A stretch of 64,000 bases of DNA from positions 62,001-126,000 of the forward strand of contig CAJXMH010000002.1 in NCBI GenBank assembly GCA_913056345.1, written 5' to 3'. Below are positions 32,000-40,217 of the stretch, one piece after another (the first letter of the stretch is position 1; each line of letters opens with the position of its first letter). The notes beneath the pieces are model-generated. The model was not told the origin of the DNA and did not search any database. It saw only the letters and a program-made list of their open reading frames with translations. The DNA comes from an uncultured Flavobacteriales bacterium (GTDB taxonomy: Bacteria > Bacteroidota > Bacteroidia > Flavobacteriales_E > Vicingaceae). The translations under genes were made by a program, and so were the position numbers.

Positions 32000-32893
32000 A
32001 TGAAAAAGTTAAATGAATTCGTCCTACTTGGGACGTTGATGGTCTCTCTTGCCTTTTTGTTTGCGTGCCAAAGAGAAGAAGTTAAACAGTACGCTGCAAC
32101 CGAAATCTATCCTGAGGACACCATCCTGCAGACTGTCAAGAACAAACGAGCCATGATCGTAGTGGCACATGACGATGACATGTGTGCTACTAGCGGAACC
32201 ATAGCCCTTTTGAATAAGAATGGGTGGGAGATTGCGGTGCTCAGCATGACAAAGGGAAGAGAACGCAATGAGGCACAACGAAAGGCCTGCCGGCCTATCT
32301 TGGATTCGGTTCTTTTTGTCAATTTAACTCCCCTGCAGATCTGGAAAGATTATGCAGGGGTGGAAAAACCCTATCAAGCATTCCCAAGAGATCAGTTTGA
32401 GGATGCGTTTCACCGGGAGAGGCTTGAAAAGGAGTACATTAAACCTATCCTTGATTTTAAGCCCACTGTAATCTTCACCCTCGACAATCAATTTGGAGGA
32501 TATGGTCATCCCGAACATGTGTTAGTAAGTCAGCTGGTTTTGGATCTTGCCAAGGAAGGAAAGATTGATGTTGATCATATTTATCAGTCAGTTTTTACCG
32601 ATCATATGGAAGAGACAATTATGGCAAGACACTCGGCACGGATGAAAAGTTGGGGTTTTCCAGGCGATGATTGGGAAAAGGCTAAAGAAGCCTATCAAGT
32701 TGACGGCATGCCTGAACCAAATGTGCAGATTAAGATAAGCGAAGTAGCTGAGCTTAAAATGAACTACTTAAGGTCTTACAATGAAGAGGAAAAAAAGAAA
32801 ATAAACTTTTTTTTACCTGCTTTTGAAGATTATTCGGCAGAGGATTATTTCAAGATCTTCGATCGGGAGTTTTTTCGGATCATAAGCCTTTAA
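32000..32893 (+). CDS. PIG-L-family deacetylase lipoprotein
   Basis: A 297-residue exported lipoprotein (lipobox LFAC, Cys23) with a PIG-L/LmbE zinc deacetylase fold. The usual AHPDDE box is AHDDDM here: zinc ligand His57, base Asp59 and ligand Asp60 are kept, while the Pro and the Glu are replaced by Asp58 and Met61. Other family parts (VLSMTKGRERNEAQRKACR, then GGYGHPEHVLVSQL with the third His ligand) are intact. It probably removes an acetyl group from an N-acetyl sugar outside the cytoplasm; the substrate is unknown. It is 27 bp behind the PadR-linked membrane gene and ends at a bidirectional terminator. Confidence 0.82.
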   Translation: MKKLNEFVLLGTLMVSLAFLFACQREEVKQYAATEIYPEDTILQTVKNKRAMIVVAHDDDMCATSGTIALLNKNGWEIAVLSMTKGRERNEAQRKACRPILDSVLFVNLTPLQIWKDYAGVEKPYQAFPRDQFEDAFHRERLEKEYIKPILDFKPTVIFTLDNQFGGYGHPEHVLVSQLVLDLAKEGKIDVDHIYQSVFTDHMEETIMARHSARMKSWGFPGDDWEKAKEAYQVDGMPEPNVQIKISEVAELKMNYLRSYNEEEKKKINFFLPAFEDYSAEDYFKIFDREFFRIISL

Positions 32894-32910
32894 CAACCCT
32901 AGTGGACTCA

Positions 32911-32946
32911 AAAAAGCCATCTGCCCTCAGTGGATGGCTTTTTTTA
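32911..32946. terminator. Bidirectional intrinsic terminator between convergent genes
   Basis: AAGCCATC (32914-32921), 11-nt loop, GATGGCTT (32933-32940), with a T run to 32945 on the plus side and an A run from 32910 on the other. The hairpin can stop transcription from both the PIG-L gene (plus) and the GT-C-like gene (minus), whose stop codon lies inside the plus-side T tract. Confidence 0.85.
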
Positions 32947-34569
32947 CGGCTTCACTTCCCATTTTATCAATTTCGCTCCTTCTTCGTTTTTCCATAGCTC
33001 AATTTCTTCAAGCTTTTTTCCTTCAGCTTGAAAAGCTAGTATCCGTTGCTTAATGGATGGCCAACCTTTGGTTTCGGGACCAGTGTATACATAAAGCTGT
33101 TTGCTTTTATTGAAAAGTCGATTAATTTCTACGAAATTATCCCAGTGATTAAATTTTTCTGTCCAGCCAACATGCAGGTAAAAATTGGGGAAATCTTCCC
33201 TAAGTTGTTCTTTAAAATAAGTCTTTCTGCGATAGGTATGCATAAAACCAAAGGCGTGAGCATAGGCCGGAAAGGGAGTACCCCAGTAGGGGGCGTCTAC
33301 AATTAAAGAAGCTCCTTCATCTTGATCAAGCAAAGCGTTTATGGTTTTAGCTTCCATTGCCCGCTTTTCAGCCACGGTTTGTTGGGTTTTGAAATGATTT
33401 CTTGACGCTGTAGAAGTACCGCTGATCACAAATACTCCAATTAGCACACAGGCTAAATTCAAAACTTTCTTCCTTAATCCGTGGAGTTTACTCCAAAACA
33501 CATAAGGAAAAATAAACCACAGCGCACTTAAAACATAAAAGGGCATAAAATAATGCAGGGCAAAATGCTTAAGCGTTAAAAATAGAAGCAGTAGCATTGC
33601 TAGTACAATCGATAAAAGACTCCTTCTTAGTCTTTTTACCGTAGCTGATGTTGCTGGCTTGGCTATTAAATAAATCAGTAACATACAATTCAAGCCGAAA
33701 AGCATCCAATACAAGGGAAAATCTTGAAATAAGGTAAGCGCATTAGTTGGTATATCCGTTAGCTTGATCAATCCTGCCTGCCCACTTCCATGCATACCAC
33801 TATGGGTGAGCATATTGCTGATCCATTTAAAAGACTCCTCGAAATTGGTGAAAAGCGGATAAGCAAAAAGTAAAATAGCTAAGAAGGTATTTCTTGAAAC
33901 CACCCAAAAGTTTCGCCAAGAATTGACTAACAAAACATAGGGAACTAAAATAAAGGGAGCAAAAGACAACTTGCAAGCAATCCCAAAGCCAATCAATAAA
34001 GGAATTTGCCATCTCAACTTTTTCTCCACGGCTTGATTGCCTTCTTCGAAAATATAAGAGCTGATCAAGGCAACGAGTAAAACAAGTGGAATGATCAGAG
34101 TGGTTTCTGCCAAAAAACGTGAAGCAATGCTCAACAGATGGTGATGGCTAAAAAGACCGAGGAGCAAGAAAAAGCTGTAGGTAATCTTTCTACTGGAAGA
34201 TCTCACTTTCAAAGCAGCCAAGAAAGAAGCAGCTCCTATGATTAGTAATTGCATCAAGTTAGCCGCTGTAAGGTAAAATTCAGGCCGTTTAATAAAGTCT
34301 AAAACAAAGGGAGAATATTCAGCAAAAGGCCGAAGTAATAAACTACTCAAACCAGCTATAAAGATGGTAGGGGTAGCAGGATGGTGAATGAAATTGATAG
34401 CAAAACTACCGGTACTTACTACAATGCCATTATAAAGTAGCGTATATTCAGGGTCGGTGGAATTTTGGTAAAAGGCTCCATAATTTGCATGGAAAAAGGC
34501 AGCAATAAAAACAAACAGGCTAGGTATGATCAGCAAATACCAATGCTTTAAGATCAGTTGTTTTTTCAC
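32944..34569 (-). CDS. Polytopic membrane protein, putative GT-C-fold glycosyltransferase
   Basis: A 541-residue protein with about ten to eleven membrane helices and a C-terminal extramembrane part of about 120 residues. The layout, with an early loop holding acidic and aromatic residues (HANYGAFYQNSTDPEY) and the long hydrophobic core, resembles GT-C enzymes that use polyprenyl-phosphate sugars. No exact motif confirms this. It begins with GTG at 34567-34569, two bases after the stop of the decayed oxidoreductase remnant, so translation may still be coupled to that short frame. The C-terminus lies at the bidirectional terminator. Substrate unknown. Confidence 0.6.
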   Translation of the reverse strand: MKKQLILKHWYLLIIPSLFVFIAAFFHANYGAFYQNSTDPEYTLLYNGIVVSTGSFAINFIHHPATPTIFIAGLSSLLLRPFAEYSPFVLDFIKRPEFYLTAANLMQLLIIGAASFLAALKVRSSSRKITYSFFLLLGLFSHHHLLSIASRFLAETTLIIPLVLLVALISSYIFEEGNQAVEKKLRWQIPLLIGFGIACKLSFAPFILVPYVLLVNSWRNFWVVSRNTFLAILLFAYPLFTNFEESFKWISNMLTHSGMHGSGQAGLIKLTDIPTNALTLFQDFPLYWMLFGLNCMLLIYLIAKPATSATVKRLRRSLLSIVLAMLLLLFLTLKHFALHYFMPFYVLSALWFIFPYVFWSKLHGLRKKVLNLACVLIGVFVISGTSTASRNHFKTQQTVAEKRAMEAKTINALLDQDEGASLIVDAPYWGTPFPAYAHAFGFMHTYRRKTYFKEQLREDFPNFYLHVGWTEKFNHWDNFVEINRLFNKSKQLYVYTGPETKGWPSIKQRILAFQAEGKKLEEIELWKNEEGAKLIKWEVKP

Positions 34570-34571
34570 CT

Positions 34572-34757
34572 TTAGTTAAATAGCAATTTAAAGCAGAAGG
34601 AAGGAAATTTGAATTGCTTACTGAGGTCTACATTTTCAACCGTTTCGCTACGAGCGCTTCGCATAGTATTACCAATTCCTTTTCCGGTAAAAGGATCGAC
34701 TAAAGCTGCGGGACTTGCGCCTAAAATAATCACCTCGTATTGCTGTACTTTACTCAA
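34572..34757 (-). pseudogene. Remnant of a second geranylgeranyl-reductase-like gene with two in-frame internal deletions
   Basis: A 61-codon frame whose three parts match three separated regions of the intact enzyme at 27215-28432. QQYEVIILGASPA equals the N-terminal FAD motif. ALVDPFTGKGIGNTMRSA equals the block about 280 residues later. VENVDLSKQFKFPSFCFKLLFN equals the final 22 residues (intact gene: LEDVDLRKQFRSPAFYFKLFFK). Roughly 275 and 70 codons are missing, both without a frameshift, and a start (TTG 34757) and stop remain. It cannot fold as a flavoenzyme. It lies 21 bp after the cytochrome gene stop and 2 bp before the GT-C gene start, as if the original operon spacing were kept. 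Confidence 0.85.
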
Positions 34758-34778
34758 GAGGGTTAGGTTTCAGTGCGT

Positions 34779-35258
34779 TTATATTGATTTCTGTTGTATC
34801 GGTCTTTGCAGCTTTTTTATTCTAACTACAGGACCGGGACAAAGTGCTTGATGACAGCTTAAACAGTTTTCTACTAGCGTATTGAAATGCTTTTGGGCTT
34901 CATCTCCTTTAGCATTTTCAAGCTTTTGCAAGTGATTCAGATAAACCTTTGCAAAACCTTTATACTCGGCAGATGCTGCTTTTTCAGGTTCCGTAGCATG
35001 AGCGGTGAGGATTTTTCCGTGATCAAGTTTAAGTTCTACCGCTTCTCCCGCAGCAATTTGCTTTTTGATGCGGTCTGCTTCATCGTACATAGAGCGCATC
35101 ATGAGAGCTAATTCACTATCCCCATTTGGGTTTAAAGGTCGCTTTGTTTTTACCTTTCCTTGCTGCTCTTGTTTTTCGGCTTCTTTTATTTCTGCCTGAC
35201 AGGCGAAAACAAAAGTTAGAATGAAAAAAATGGTAATTAGTTGGATTGATCGTTTCAT
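34779..35258 (-). CDS. Cytochrome c'-like lipoprotein (class II, C-terminal heme site)
   Basis: A 159-residue lipoprotein (lipobox VFAC, Cys20) with a single heme-attachment motif C132-L-S-C135-H136 close to the C-terminus. The preceding region is a helical bundle (ALMMRSMYDEADRIKKQIAAGE, YKGFAKVYLNHLQKLENAKGDEAQKHFNTLVENC). This arrangement is that of class II cytochromes (c', c556). Such proteins transfer electrons or bind NO/CO in the periplasm. A basic tail of about 20 residues follows the heme site. It may head an operon with the oxidoreductase remnant and the GT-C-like gene. Confidence 0.78.
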   Translation of the reverse strand: MKRSIQLITIFFILTFVFACQAEIKEAEKQEQQGKVKTKRPLNPNGDSELALMMRSMYDEADRIKKQIAAGEAVELKLDHGKILTAHATEPEKAASAEYKGFAKVYLNHLQKLENAKGDEAQKHFNTLVENCLSCHQALCPGPVVRIKKLQRPIQQKSI

Positions 35259-35332
35259 AGCTTAGAAATAATAATCCAAATTAAAGAATTTATCTGGCTG
35301 GCAATAAGCACTAGACTAATTTTACAAACTGC

Positions 35333-35809
35333 TTAATTTGAGCAAATTATAATTACCATTACGGTCAAGCTCACAAAAACTCTGAGGTAGTAGCTGTATA
35401 TGTGTAAGCCACTTAAAATCAAAATATTGTTTTCTGTGCTGCTATTCAACTGCCCTTTCATAAACTTGCTACGGTAATTGATGAGCGCTTCCTCACCATC
35501 ATTGAGGCTCCATTTACTCGACCACAGATTATCGAATTTCCACAGATAACGCTTCTCTCCTAATTCTACCTCTGCTTCACTTTTTAGAGAATGGTAGATA
35601 ATCTCTCCTACTACTTCTTGGCTTTCTGACTCTATAATTTCCACTTTGTTGTTGAACACACCTTTTCGCTTAAAAAGGTATCGTTCGGAATTTAATAGGC
35701 CATCTTCAGTAGAAGAAAATAGCTTGAAGTTCATTTCTCCCACTTCTTCATCTTCCCTCAATAAGTGATACTTGCTACTAAAGAAACCTTCTTTCCATCT
35801 TAATTCCAT
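35333..35809 (-). CDS. Hypothetical protein with a C-terminal membrane helix
   Basis: A 158-residue protein of unknown family. Residues 1-120 are a beta-rich domain with repeated short strands (LRWKEGFFSSKYHLL, YLFKRKGVF, EVVGEIIYHSL, YLWKFDNLWSSKWSL). One hydrophobic helix lies at the end (YYLRVFVSLTVMVIIIC), so it may be tail-anchored with the domain in the cytoplasm. The strand pattern is somewhat reminiscent of Tubby/LURP-like phospholipid-binding barrels, but I would not assign that. A near-consensus -7 element (TATTTTTA) lies 9 bp upstream of the ATG. Confidence 0.6.
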   Translation of the reverse strand: MELRWKEGFFSSKYHLLREDEEVGEMNFKLFSSTEDGLLNSERYLFKRKGVFNNKVEIIESESQEVVGEIIYHSLKSEAEVELGEKRYLWKFDNLWSSKWSLNDGEEALINYRSKFMKGQLNSSTENNILILSGLHIYSYYLRVFVSLTVMVIIICSN

Positions 35810-35839
35810 GCTGCAATAAAAATAGAGATAATGTCTTTC

Positions 35840-36925
35840 TTATTTAGAAATACGCTTGGCAACTACTTCTCTAAAGTCATCCGACTGAATGCAATTTAGC
35901 TCAAATTGATTCATCGACAGCTGTAAACTACTCATCTGCATCAAATTCAATTCATTTAAAAAATAAACCATTTCTAAGCGGTTGCCTTCTAGATCAGTAG
36001 CGTAAAGGGCTTTTGTCAACACAAAAGGGGTGGACCCGCCTTTCATCCCGCTGTGCTTTAGCCAGTTTTGATTGGCCGGGTTTTCCATGATGGTTTCCAT
36101 TACCTCATTAAGGTAGAGTTGAACCTCTTTGCTAAAGTATGCTCGAGAATTTAGTTTTTGCATCATGGAGGCATATTCCTTCACGGTAGAGGCCGGTAAT
36201 CGATCTGACCAGACCTTTTGAACTGCCATGCTTAAATCCCCAAATTCCTTTTTGTAAGTGGTATCCTGTTTCAGTTTTTGGTGAATTTTTTCGGTAGCTG
36301 ACCGATATTCTGAATCTGAGAGTGCTCGTAGTGCTTTTACAAGATCATCACCTTCTTGCTCAGGGAAAAGCTCTTTACCAACAAAAAGGGCAGAAACGAA
36401 ATAGTATAAAGGAGTGTGTTGCTTAACTCCTAAGCTATCAAGCCTCTGATTTACGTGCTCAATTCCCAGTTTCTCGAGCAGCCATTCAGTATTGGCATTT
36501 GAGCTAAATTGAATCATGCCTTTGGCCACAAGTCGCAGCGGTATACTATCGTTTTCAATTTCTTTTTTTGAATTTGTCAACCAAGCTTGATGCGCTCCAC
36601 CATCGGTCATAGGAACGTAGTACCGATCAAGTTCAGCAAGAGAAACTTTTCGATCAGGATCAAGCTGACCGCTAGCGGCCTGATGCGCATATTCTATGGC
36701 TATTACAGTTTTTACGGTACTCGCCAAAGGCATCATTTTATTGGCATTTTGGCTTGCTAAAACTTCATCGTTATAAACTAAATGGAGGGCAGTCTGAGCA
36801 GGATGTTCTTCTATGAATTCCAAGACTTTGTTTTCATCCGGTAAAAAGTAATAGACCCCGACAGCCCCGGATATTATTAAAAGGCCAAATAAAATGCCTC
36901 CGATAATGAGAATTTTCTTGATCAT
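35840..36925 (-). CDS. Serine hydrolase of the class A beta-lactamase fold
   Basis: A 361-residue protein with one N-terminal membrane anchor and a periplasmic active-site-serine domain. Motifs: Ser69-x-x-Lys72 in LASTVKTVIAIEY, an SxN-like element in FSSNANTEWLLEKLG, and KGGSTPF, which corresponds to the KTG triad. The KGG form and about 100 inserted residues after the second motif separate it from true beta-lactamases, so a peptidoglycan or peptide esterase role is as likely as antibiotic hydrolysis. GTG at 36940 is also in frame; the ATG at 36925 (MIKKILIIGG) gives a normal anchor. Confidence 0.75.
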   Translation of the reverse strand: MIKKILIIGGILFGLLIISGAVGVYYFLPDENKVLEFIEEHPAQTALHLVYNDEVLASQNANKMMPLASTVKTVIAIEYAHQAASGQLDPDRKVSLAELDRYYVPMTDGGAHQAWLTNSKKEIENDSIPLRLVAKGMIQFSSNANTEWLLEKLGIEHVNQRLDSLGVKQHTPLYYFVSALFVGKELFPEQEGDDLVKALRALSDSEYRSATEKIHQKLKQDTTYKKEFGDLSMAVQKVWSDRLPASTVKEYASMMQKLNSRAYFSKEVQLYLNEVMETIMENPANQNWLKHSGMKGGSTPFVLTKALYATDLEGNRLEMVYFLNELNLMQMSSLQLSMNQFELNCIQSDDFREVVAKRISK

Positions 36926-37129
36926 AGGTGAGATTTTCACGCTAAGTTAAAGACAAGAAATGGGAACTTTACACCAATTGGACTGGCGGTAATTAGCTTG
37001 TTTATAAGGTCTTATGTTCAGTGCTAATGGTCTGTAGCTAAAGCTATTTTACAGTGTGTGTACAAGTAGTGAACGAAAAGTCACTTTAAGTTTTAAGGAT
37101 TTAAACTGTAAAGCTCAGAGAAATAGGAA

Positions 37130-38338
37130 TTACAAACTTGCTTGTGATGGAATCTTAAAAATAAACTTTGCGCCTGACAGTTTTAGCGGGTCTAGTTTGA
37201 TATCACCGTCCAATGCTTTTAGGGTTTTTTGAACTGCTGCAAGGCCTAGACCACTTCCTTTTTCTCCCTTATTATCTTTTGAATTTAAAGTGGTAAATGG
37301 CTGAAATAACTCTTTATGGTAATTTAATTCTATTCCAGGTCCATTGTCTTCTACTTCAAATTGGTAGTAGCCTTTCTCCAAAGTTGCTCTAAGAATGATT
37401 TCAGCTTTTTCTTTATCGTTATACTTGATTGAATTGCTTAAAAGGTTCAGTAAGATCATTTTGAGAGCTGCTCGGTTTGTTTCTAGATCATTTAATTCTC
37501 CTTCAATCTGGAGATCGTAGGGATGATGGTTTGGTAGTAAACTATTTAATTCTGTGGTCAGCTCCTCCAATAAAAAATTTTCTTGCTGCGTAGGGTCAAC
37601 TTTTTCAGCTTGACTGTAAGCTAGCAGGTCTTTGATCAATTTGAGCATTTGATTACTTGATTCTTGAATCAACTCAATGTACTCTAAGGTTTCTTCATCA
37701 AGGGATTTATCTTCTAGCACCAATTCAACTAAGGATGCAATATTGCCTAAAGGTGATTTTAAGTCATGAGCTGCCATAGTAGAGAATAATGCTACCTTTT
37801 CATTTTGTTCAAGTAATAGCTCATTGGTTCTTTCAAGTTCACGAGACTTTTTGCGTAGCTCAATCAATTTCATGGTCTGCTTTGCTAGTGTTTCAAGCGA
37901 CCTTATTTGCTTGTCTGATAATTTCTTAGGCTGATCATGAATCACACATAGGGTGCCAAGTGGATTACCTGATTCTGATACCAAAGGCATGCCTGCATAA
38001 AAGGCTATGTTTGGATCATCAGTTACTAAAGGATTGTCGTGAAATCGTTCGTCTTCTTTTGCATTTTCTACGATAAAAGGTCTATCTGCGCGGTGAATCG
38101 CATGTCCACAAAATGAGATTTCTTTGGGTGTTTCGGTTGCCGCCAAACCTTTACGCGATTTAAACCACTGTCTTTTGTCATCTAAAAGGCTTACCAATGA
38201 AATCTTGGTCCCACAGATCTCGGAGGCCAATTCGGTAAGTCGATCAAAATCTTCCTCCTCTTCGGTGTCCATGATCCGGTAAGATTCAAGATCTTTTAAA
38301 CGGTCTAATTCGTTAAGTGTATTGAGAGGAGAAAGCAT
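37130..38338 (-). CDS. GAF-domain sensor histidine kinase
   Basis: A 402-residue cytoplasmic kinase. The GAF domain spans about 20-165 (SLVSLLDDKRQWFKSRKGL, SFCGHAIH, FYAGMPLVSESGNPLGTLCVI), the short form often found in cyanobacterial and Bacteroidota kinases. A coiled coil follows (ELERTNELLLEQNEKV), then HisKA with the phospho-His in MAAHDLKSPLGN, and HATPase boxes N (NLLSNSIKYND), G1 (DNGPGI) and G2 (GSGLGLA). No response regulator is adjacent, so it is an orphan. An exact -7 element lies about 40 bp upstream. Confidence 0.9.
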   Translation of the reverse strand: MLSPLNTLNELDRLKDLESYRIMDTEEEEDFDRLTELASEICGTKISLVSLLDDKRQWFKSRKGLAATETPKEISFCGHAIHRADRPFIVENAKEDERFHDNPLVTDDPNIAFYAGMPLVSESGNPLGTLCVIHDQPKKLSDKQIRSLETLAKQTMKLIELRKKSRELERTNELLLEQNEKVALFSTMAAHDLKSPLGNIASLVELVLEDKSLDEETLEYIELIQESSNQMLKLIKDLLAYSQAEKVDPTQQENFLLEELTTELNSLLPNHHPYDLQIEGELNDLETNRAALKMILLNLLSNSIKYNDKEKAEIILRATLEKGYYQFEVEDNGPGIELNYHKELFQPFTTLNSKDNKGEKGSGLGLAAVQKTLKALDGDIKLDPLKLSGAKFIFKIPSQASL

Positions 38339-38376
38339 TCTTTAGGTGATTAAGTGGTTTACTAAACTTCAAAAAG

Positions 38377-38384
38377 CAAAATTA
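38377..38384 (-). promoter_or_regulatory. -7 promoter element of the GAF kinase gene
   Basis: TAATTTTG on the minus strand matches TAnnTTTG exactly, 38 bp before the ATG at 38338. The sequence upstream is A/T-rich; a reliable -33 element could not be chosen by eye. Confidence 0.45.
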
Positions 38385-38435
38385 ATTTTATACAATGGTT
38401 GCGCAAACTAAGAGTTTCCCTAAGGTAAAAATTAT

Positions 38436-39161
38436 TTAGCAGCTGAGGGCTTTTATCTTCCCATAGATTTTGTTGAGTTCATCAACCAATTTTCTTTTTT
38501 CTTGCTCAAGTTTACCTTGTGTATTTTTTGTTGAGGGTTTAAAACCAGTTGATTGATGAACGTTGGTATACCAATGTTTGGCCCATATACCATCTTCCTC
38601 TCTCGCTCCTTTAGGCCAAGAAAGCATCTTTTCAGAAAAGGGAATGTTTAAGTCTGAACACAGTAAGTTTAACCGCTCCTTAGGTTCATGAATCACTGAT
38701 TCGGACTCCAAGAGAACAAAGGGTATTTTGTTTAGGTGTAATTCTTCGACCAATTTTAACTGATCTAGGTAGCCAAAGTCACGAATGTTTGGCTTCTGTA
38801 TTACCTTACTAAACGAGCGAACCATAGCCTCAGGCCTGCGCAGTAGAATAATGTGTTCAAATGACTTCAAAAAACTCACAGGCGCTTTGGGAATATGATG
38901 AGGCATATTCTTTATGAAATAGATTGGCTTCTTATCAAAGGCAAGCAGTTTATCTATTATTACCTCGGCATCACATTCCATGCTTTCCATTATTTCTTCA
39001 GCTGAAGGATGATAGCTTGCTGCATCAGAATTTTTTAAATAATAACCGTAAAATGGTTCATCAATCACAGCAGTATCTGCTCTGTTTCCAAAGGAGTACA
39101 TTAGAGCAGTACTGATATTTCTTGGCCCCGACCAGAGGCAAATGCGTTTAGTCGATTTCAT
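38436..39161 (-). CDS. Sulfotransferase-like P-loop protein
   Basis: A 241-residue protein that starts with ICLWSGPRNISTALMYSFGNR, a P-loop of the type that binds the 5'-phosphosulfate of PAPS in sulfotransferases. A later IILLRRPEAMVRSFSKV matches the 3'-phosphate-binding RxxxxxxS region. The frame is open 26 codons upstream, but the ATG at 39161 overlaps the aminotransferase stop by 14 bp and gives the expected N-terminus. Co-translation with the class IV aminotransferase suggests one pathway; from memory, plant proteins exist in which a related P-loop domain is fused to this aminotransferase type. The sulfated product, or whether it really transfers sulfate, is unknown. Confidence 0.72.
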   Translation of the reverse strand: MKSTKRICLWSGPRNISTALMYSFGNRADTAVIDEPFYGYYLKNSDAASYHPSAEEIMESMECDAEVIIDKLLAFDKKPIYFIKNMPHHIPKAPVSFLKSFEHIILLRRPEAMVRSFSKVIQKPNIRDFGYLDQLKLVEELHLNKIPFVLLESESVIHEPKERLNLLCSDLNIPFSEKMLSWPKGAREEDGIWAKHWYTNVHQSTGFKPSTKNTQGKLEQEKRKLVDELNKIYGKIKALSC

Positions 39162-40053
39162 GCTGGATCTTTTCTTTGTACCATTCGCTAAGTTTTTTAG
39201 TCTGCTTAAAGCTGCCATCCCCAATTGATTTACCATCAATGGTATGCACAGGAGTTAATCCTCCAAATGATCCTGTCACAAAAGCTTCTTCCGCTCCATA
39301 AACATCAAATAGCGAAAAGTTTTTTTCATGACAGCTAACACCCTTTTCCTTACACAATTCGATCACTTTGCCCCTTGTAATACCATTCATGCAATACTGC
39401 CCGGTAGAAGTCCATACCTCATCCTCTACAACAATAAAAAAGTTGGTCGCGTTACAAGTTGAGACAAAGCCGTGGGGGTCGAGCATTAATGCTTCATCTG
39501 CTCCTGCTTCTAGAGCTTGCATAAGGGCTTGTACTTCGTGGAGTTTACTGTGGCAGTTCAATCGCGGATCTAGGTAGTCAGGACGCCCTCTTCTAAAAGT
39601 TGAAGTAAATAAGCTAATGCCTTTTTCTTTGGTTTCTAAAGAGGCAGCTTTATGCTCTGCAATAATCACTACATTGGCTTTCCCAATTGTAAGGCGCGGA
39701 TCTTGAGAAGGGGTTTTCTTAATTCCCCTGCTGACCATAATTCGAATGTGAACCTGATCATGCATCTTATTCGCCTCTACCGTTTGCATTACCCATTCTT
39801 TTAATTCAGCTTTACTAAACGGTAGGTTAATGCCCACCACCTTGGCACTCTGCCACAGTCTGCTACTATGATCTTTCCAGAAAACCAACTTCCCATGGTG
39901 TAAACGAATGCCTTCCCAAACCCCGTCTCCTACCAAGTAAGCACTGTCAAATACCGATATTTTTGCTTCATGACGGTCATAGAAATCTCCATTGATAAAG
40001 ATTTTTACTTTTTCATTTCTTGGATCTTCTTGAGCATTATGGGTTCCATGCAT
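39148..40053 (-). CDS. Class IV PLP aminotransferase (branched-chain / D-amino-acid type)
   Basis: A 301-residue fold-type IV transaminase. Landmarks: FINGDFYDRHEAKISVFDSAYLVGDGVWEGIRLHHGKL at the N-terminus, the PLP Lys in RLNCHSKLHEVQA, ADEALMLDPHGFVSTCNATNFFIV, and GITRGKVIELCKEKGV. It should swap amino groups between an amino acid and a 2-oxo acid in the cytoplasm. The motifs do not separate BCAT, D-alanine transaminase and aminodeoxychorismate lyase firmly. The first 15 residues (MHGTHNAQEDPRNEK) are a poorly conserved lead, so a later start is possible. It overlaps the downstream sulfotransferase-like gene by 14 bp. Confidence 0.8.
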   Translation of the reverse strand: MHGTHNAQEDPRNEKVKIFINGDFYDRHEAKISVFDSAYLVGDGVWEGIRLHHGKLVFWKDHSSRLWQSAKVVGINLPFSKAELKEWVMQTVEANKMHDQVHIRIMVSRGIKKTPSQDPRLTIGKANVVIIAEHKAASLETKEKGISLFTSTFRRGRPDYLDPRLNCHSKLHEVQALMQALEAGADEALMLDPHGFVSTCNATNFFIVVEDEVWTSTGQYCMNGITRGKVIELCKEKGVSCHEKNFSLFDVYGAEEAFVTGSFGGLTPVHTIDGKSIGDGSFKQTKKLSEWYKEKIQHEID

Positions 40054-40217
40054 AGATTAAATTTTATGCTTTAAATGTAGGAAAACTACTGCATCTGCCA
40101 TTTACGGGAACCTTTAGTTAAAATTAGGGTCATTTGCGGATGCTAATACGTTGATTACCTTATTTTAATTAGTCTAGAGAGTGCTTTCATTTGACTTGAA
40201 TTTTAAAAATCATACCA

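Noticed and set aside
34572-34757. Considered as an insertion-sequence scar
   Set aside because: No transposase, terminal inverted repeats or target-site duplication; the three parts match the paralogue instead.
35840-36925. Calling this an antibiotic-resistance beta-lactamase
   Set aside because: The SxxK motif fits the fold, but KGG replaces the KTG triad, there is a large insertion and a membrane anchor; fold does not prove beta-lactam hydrolysis.
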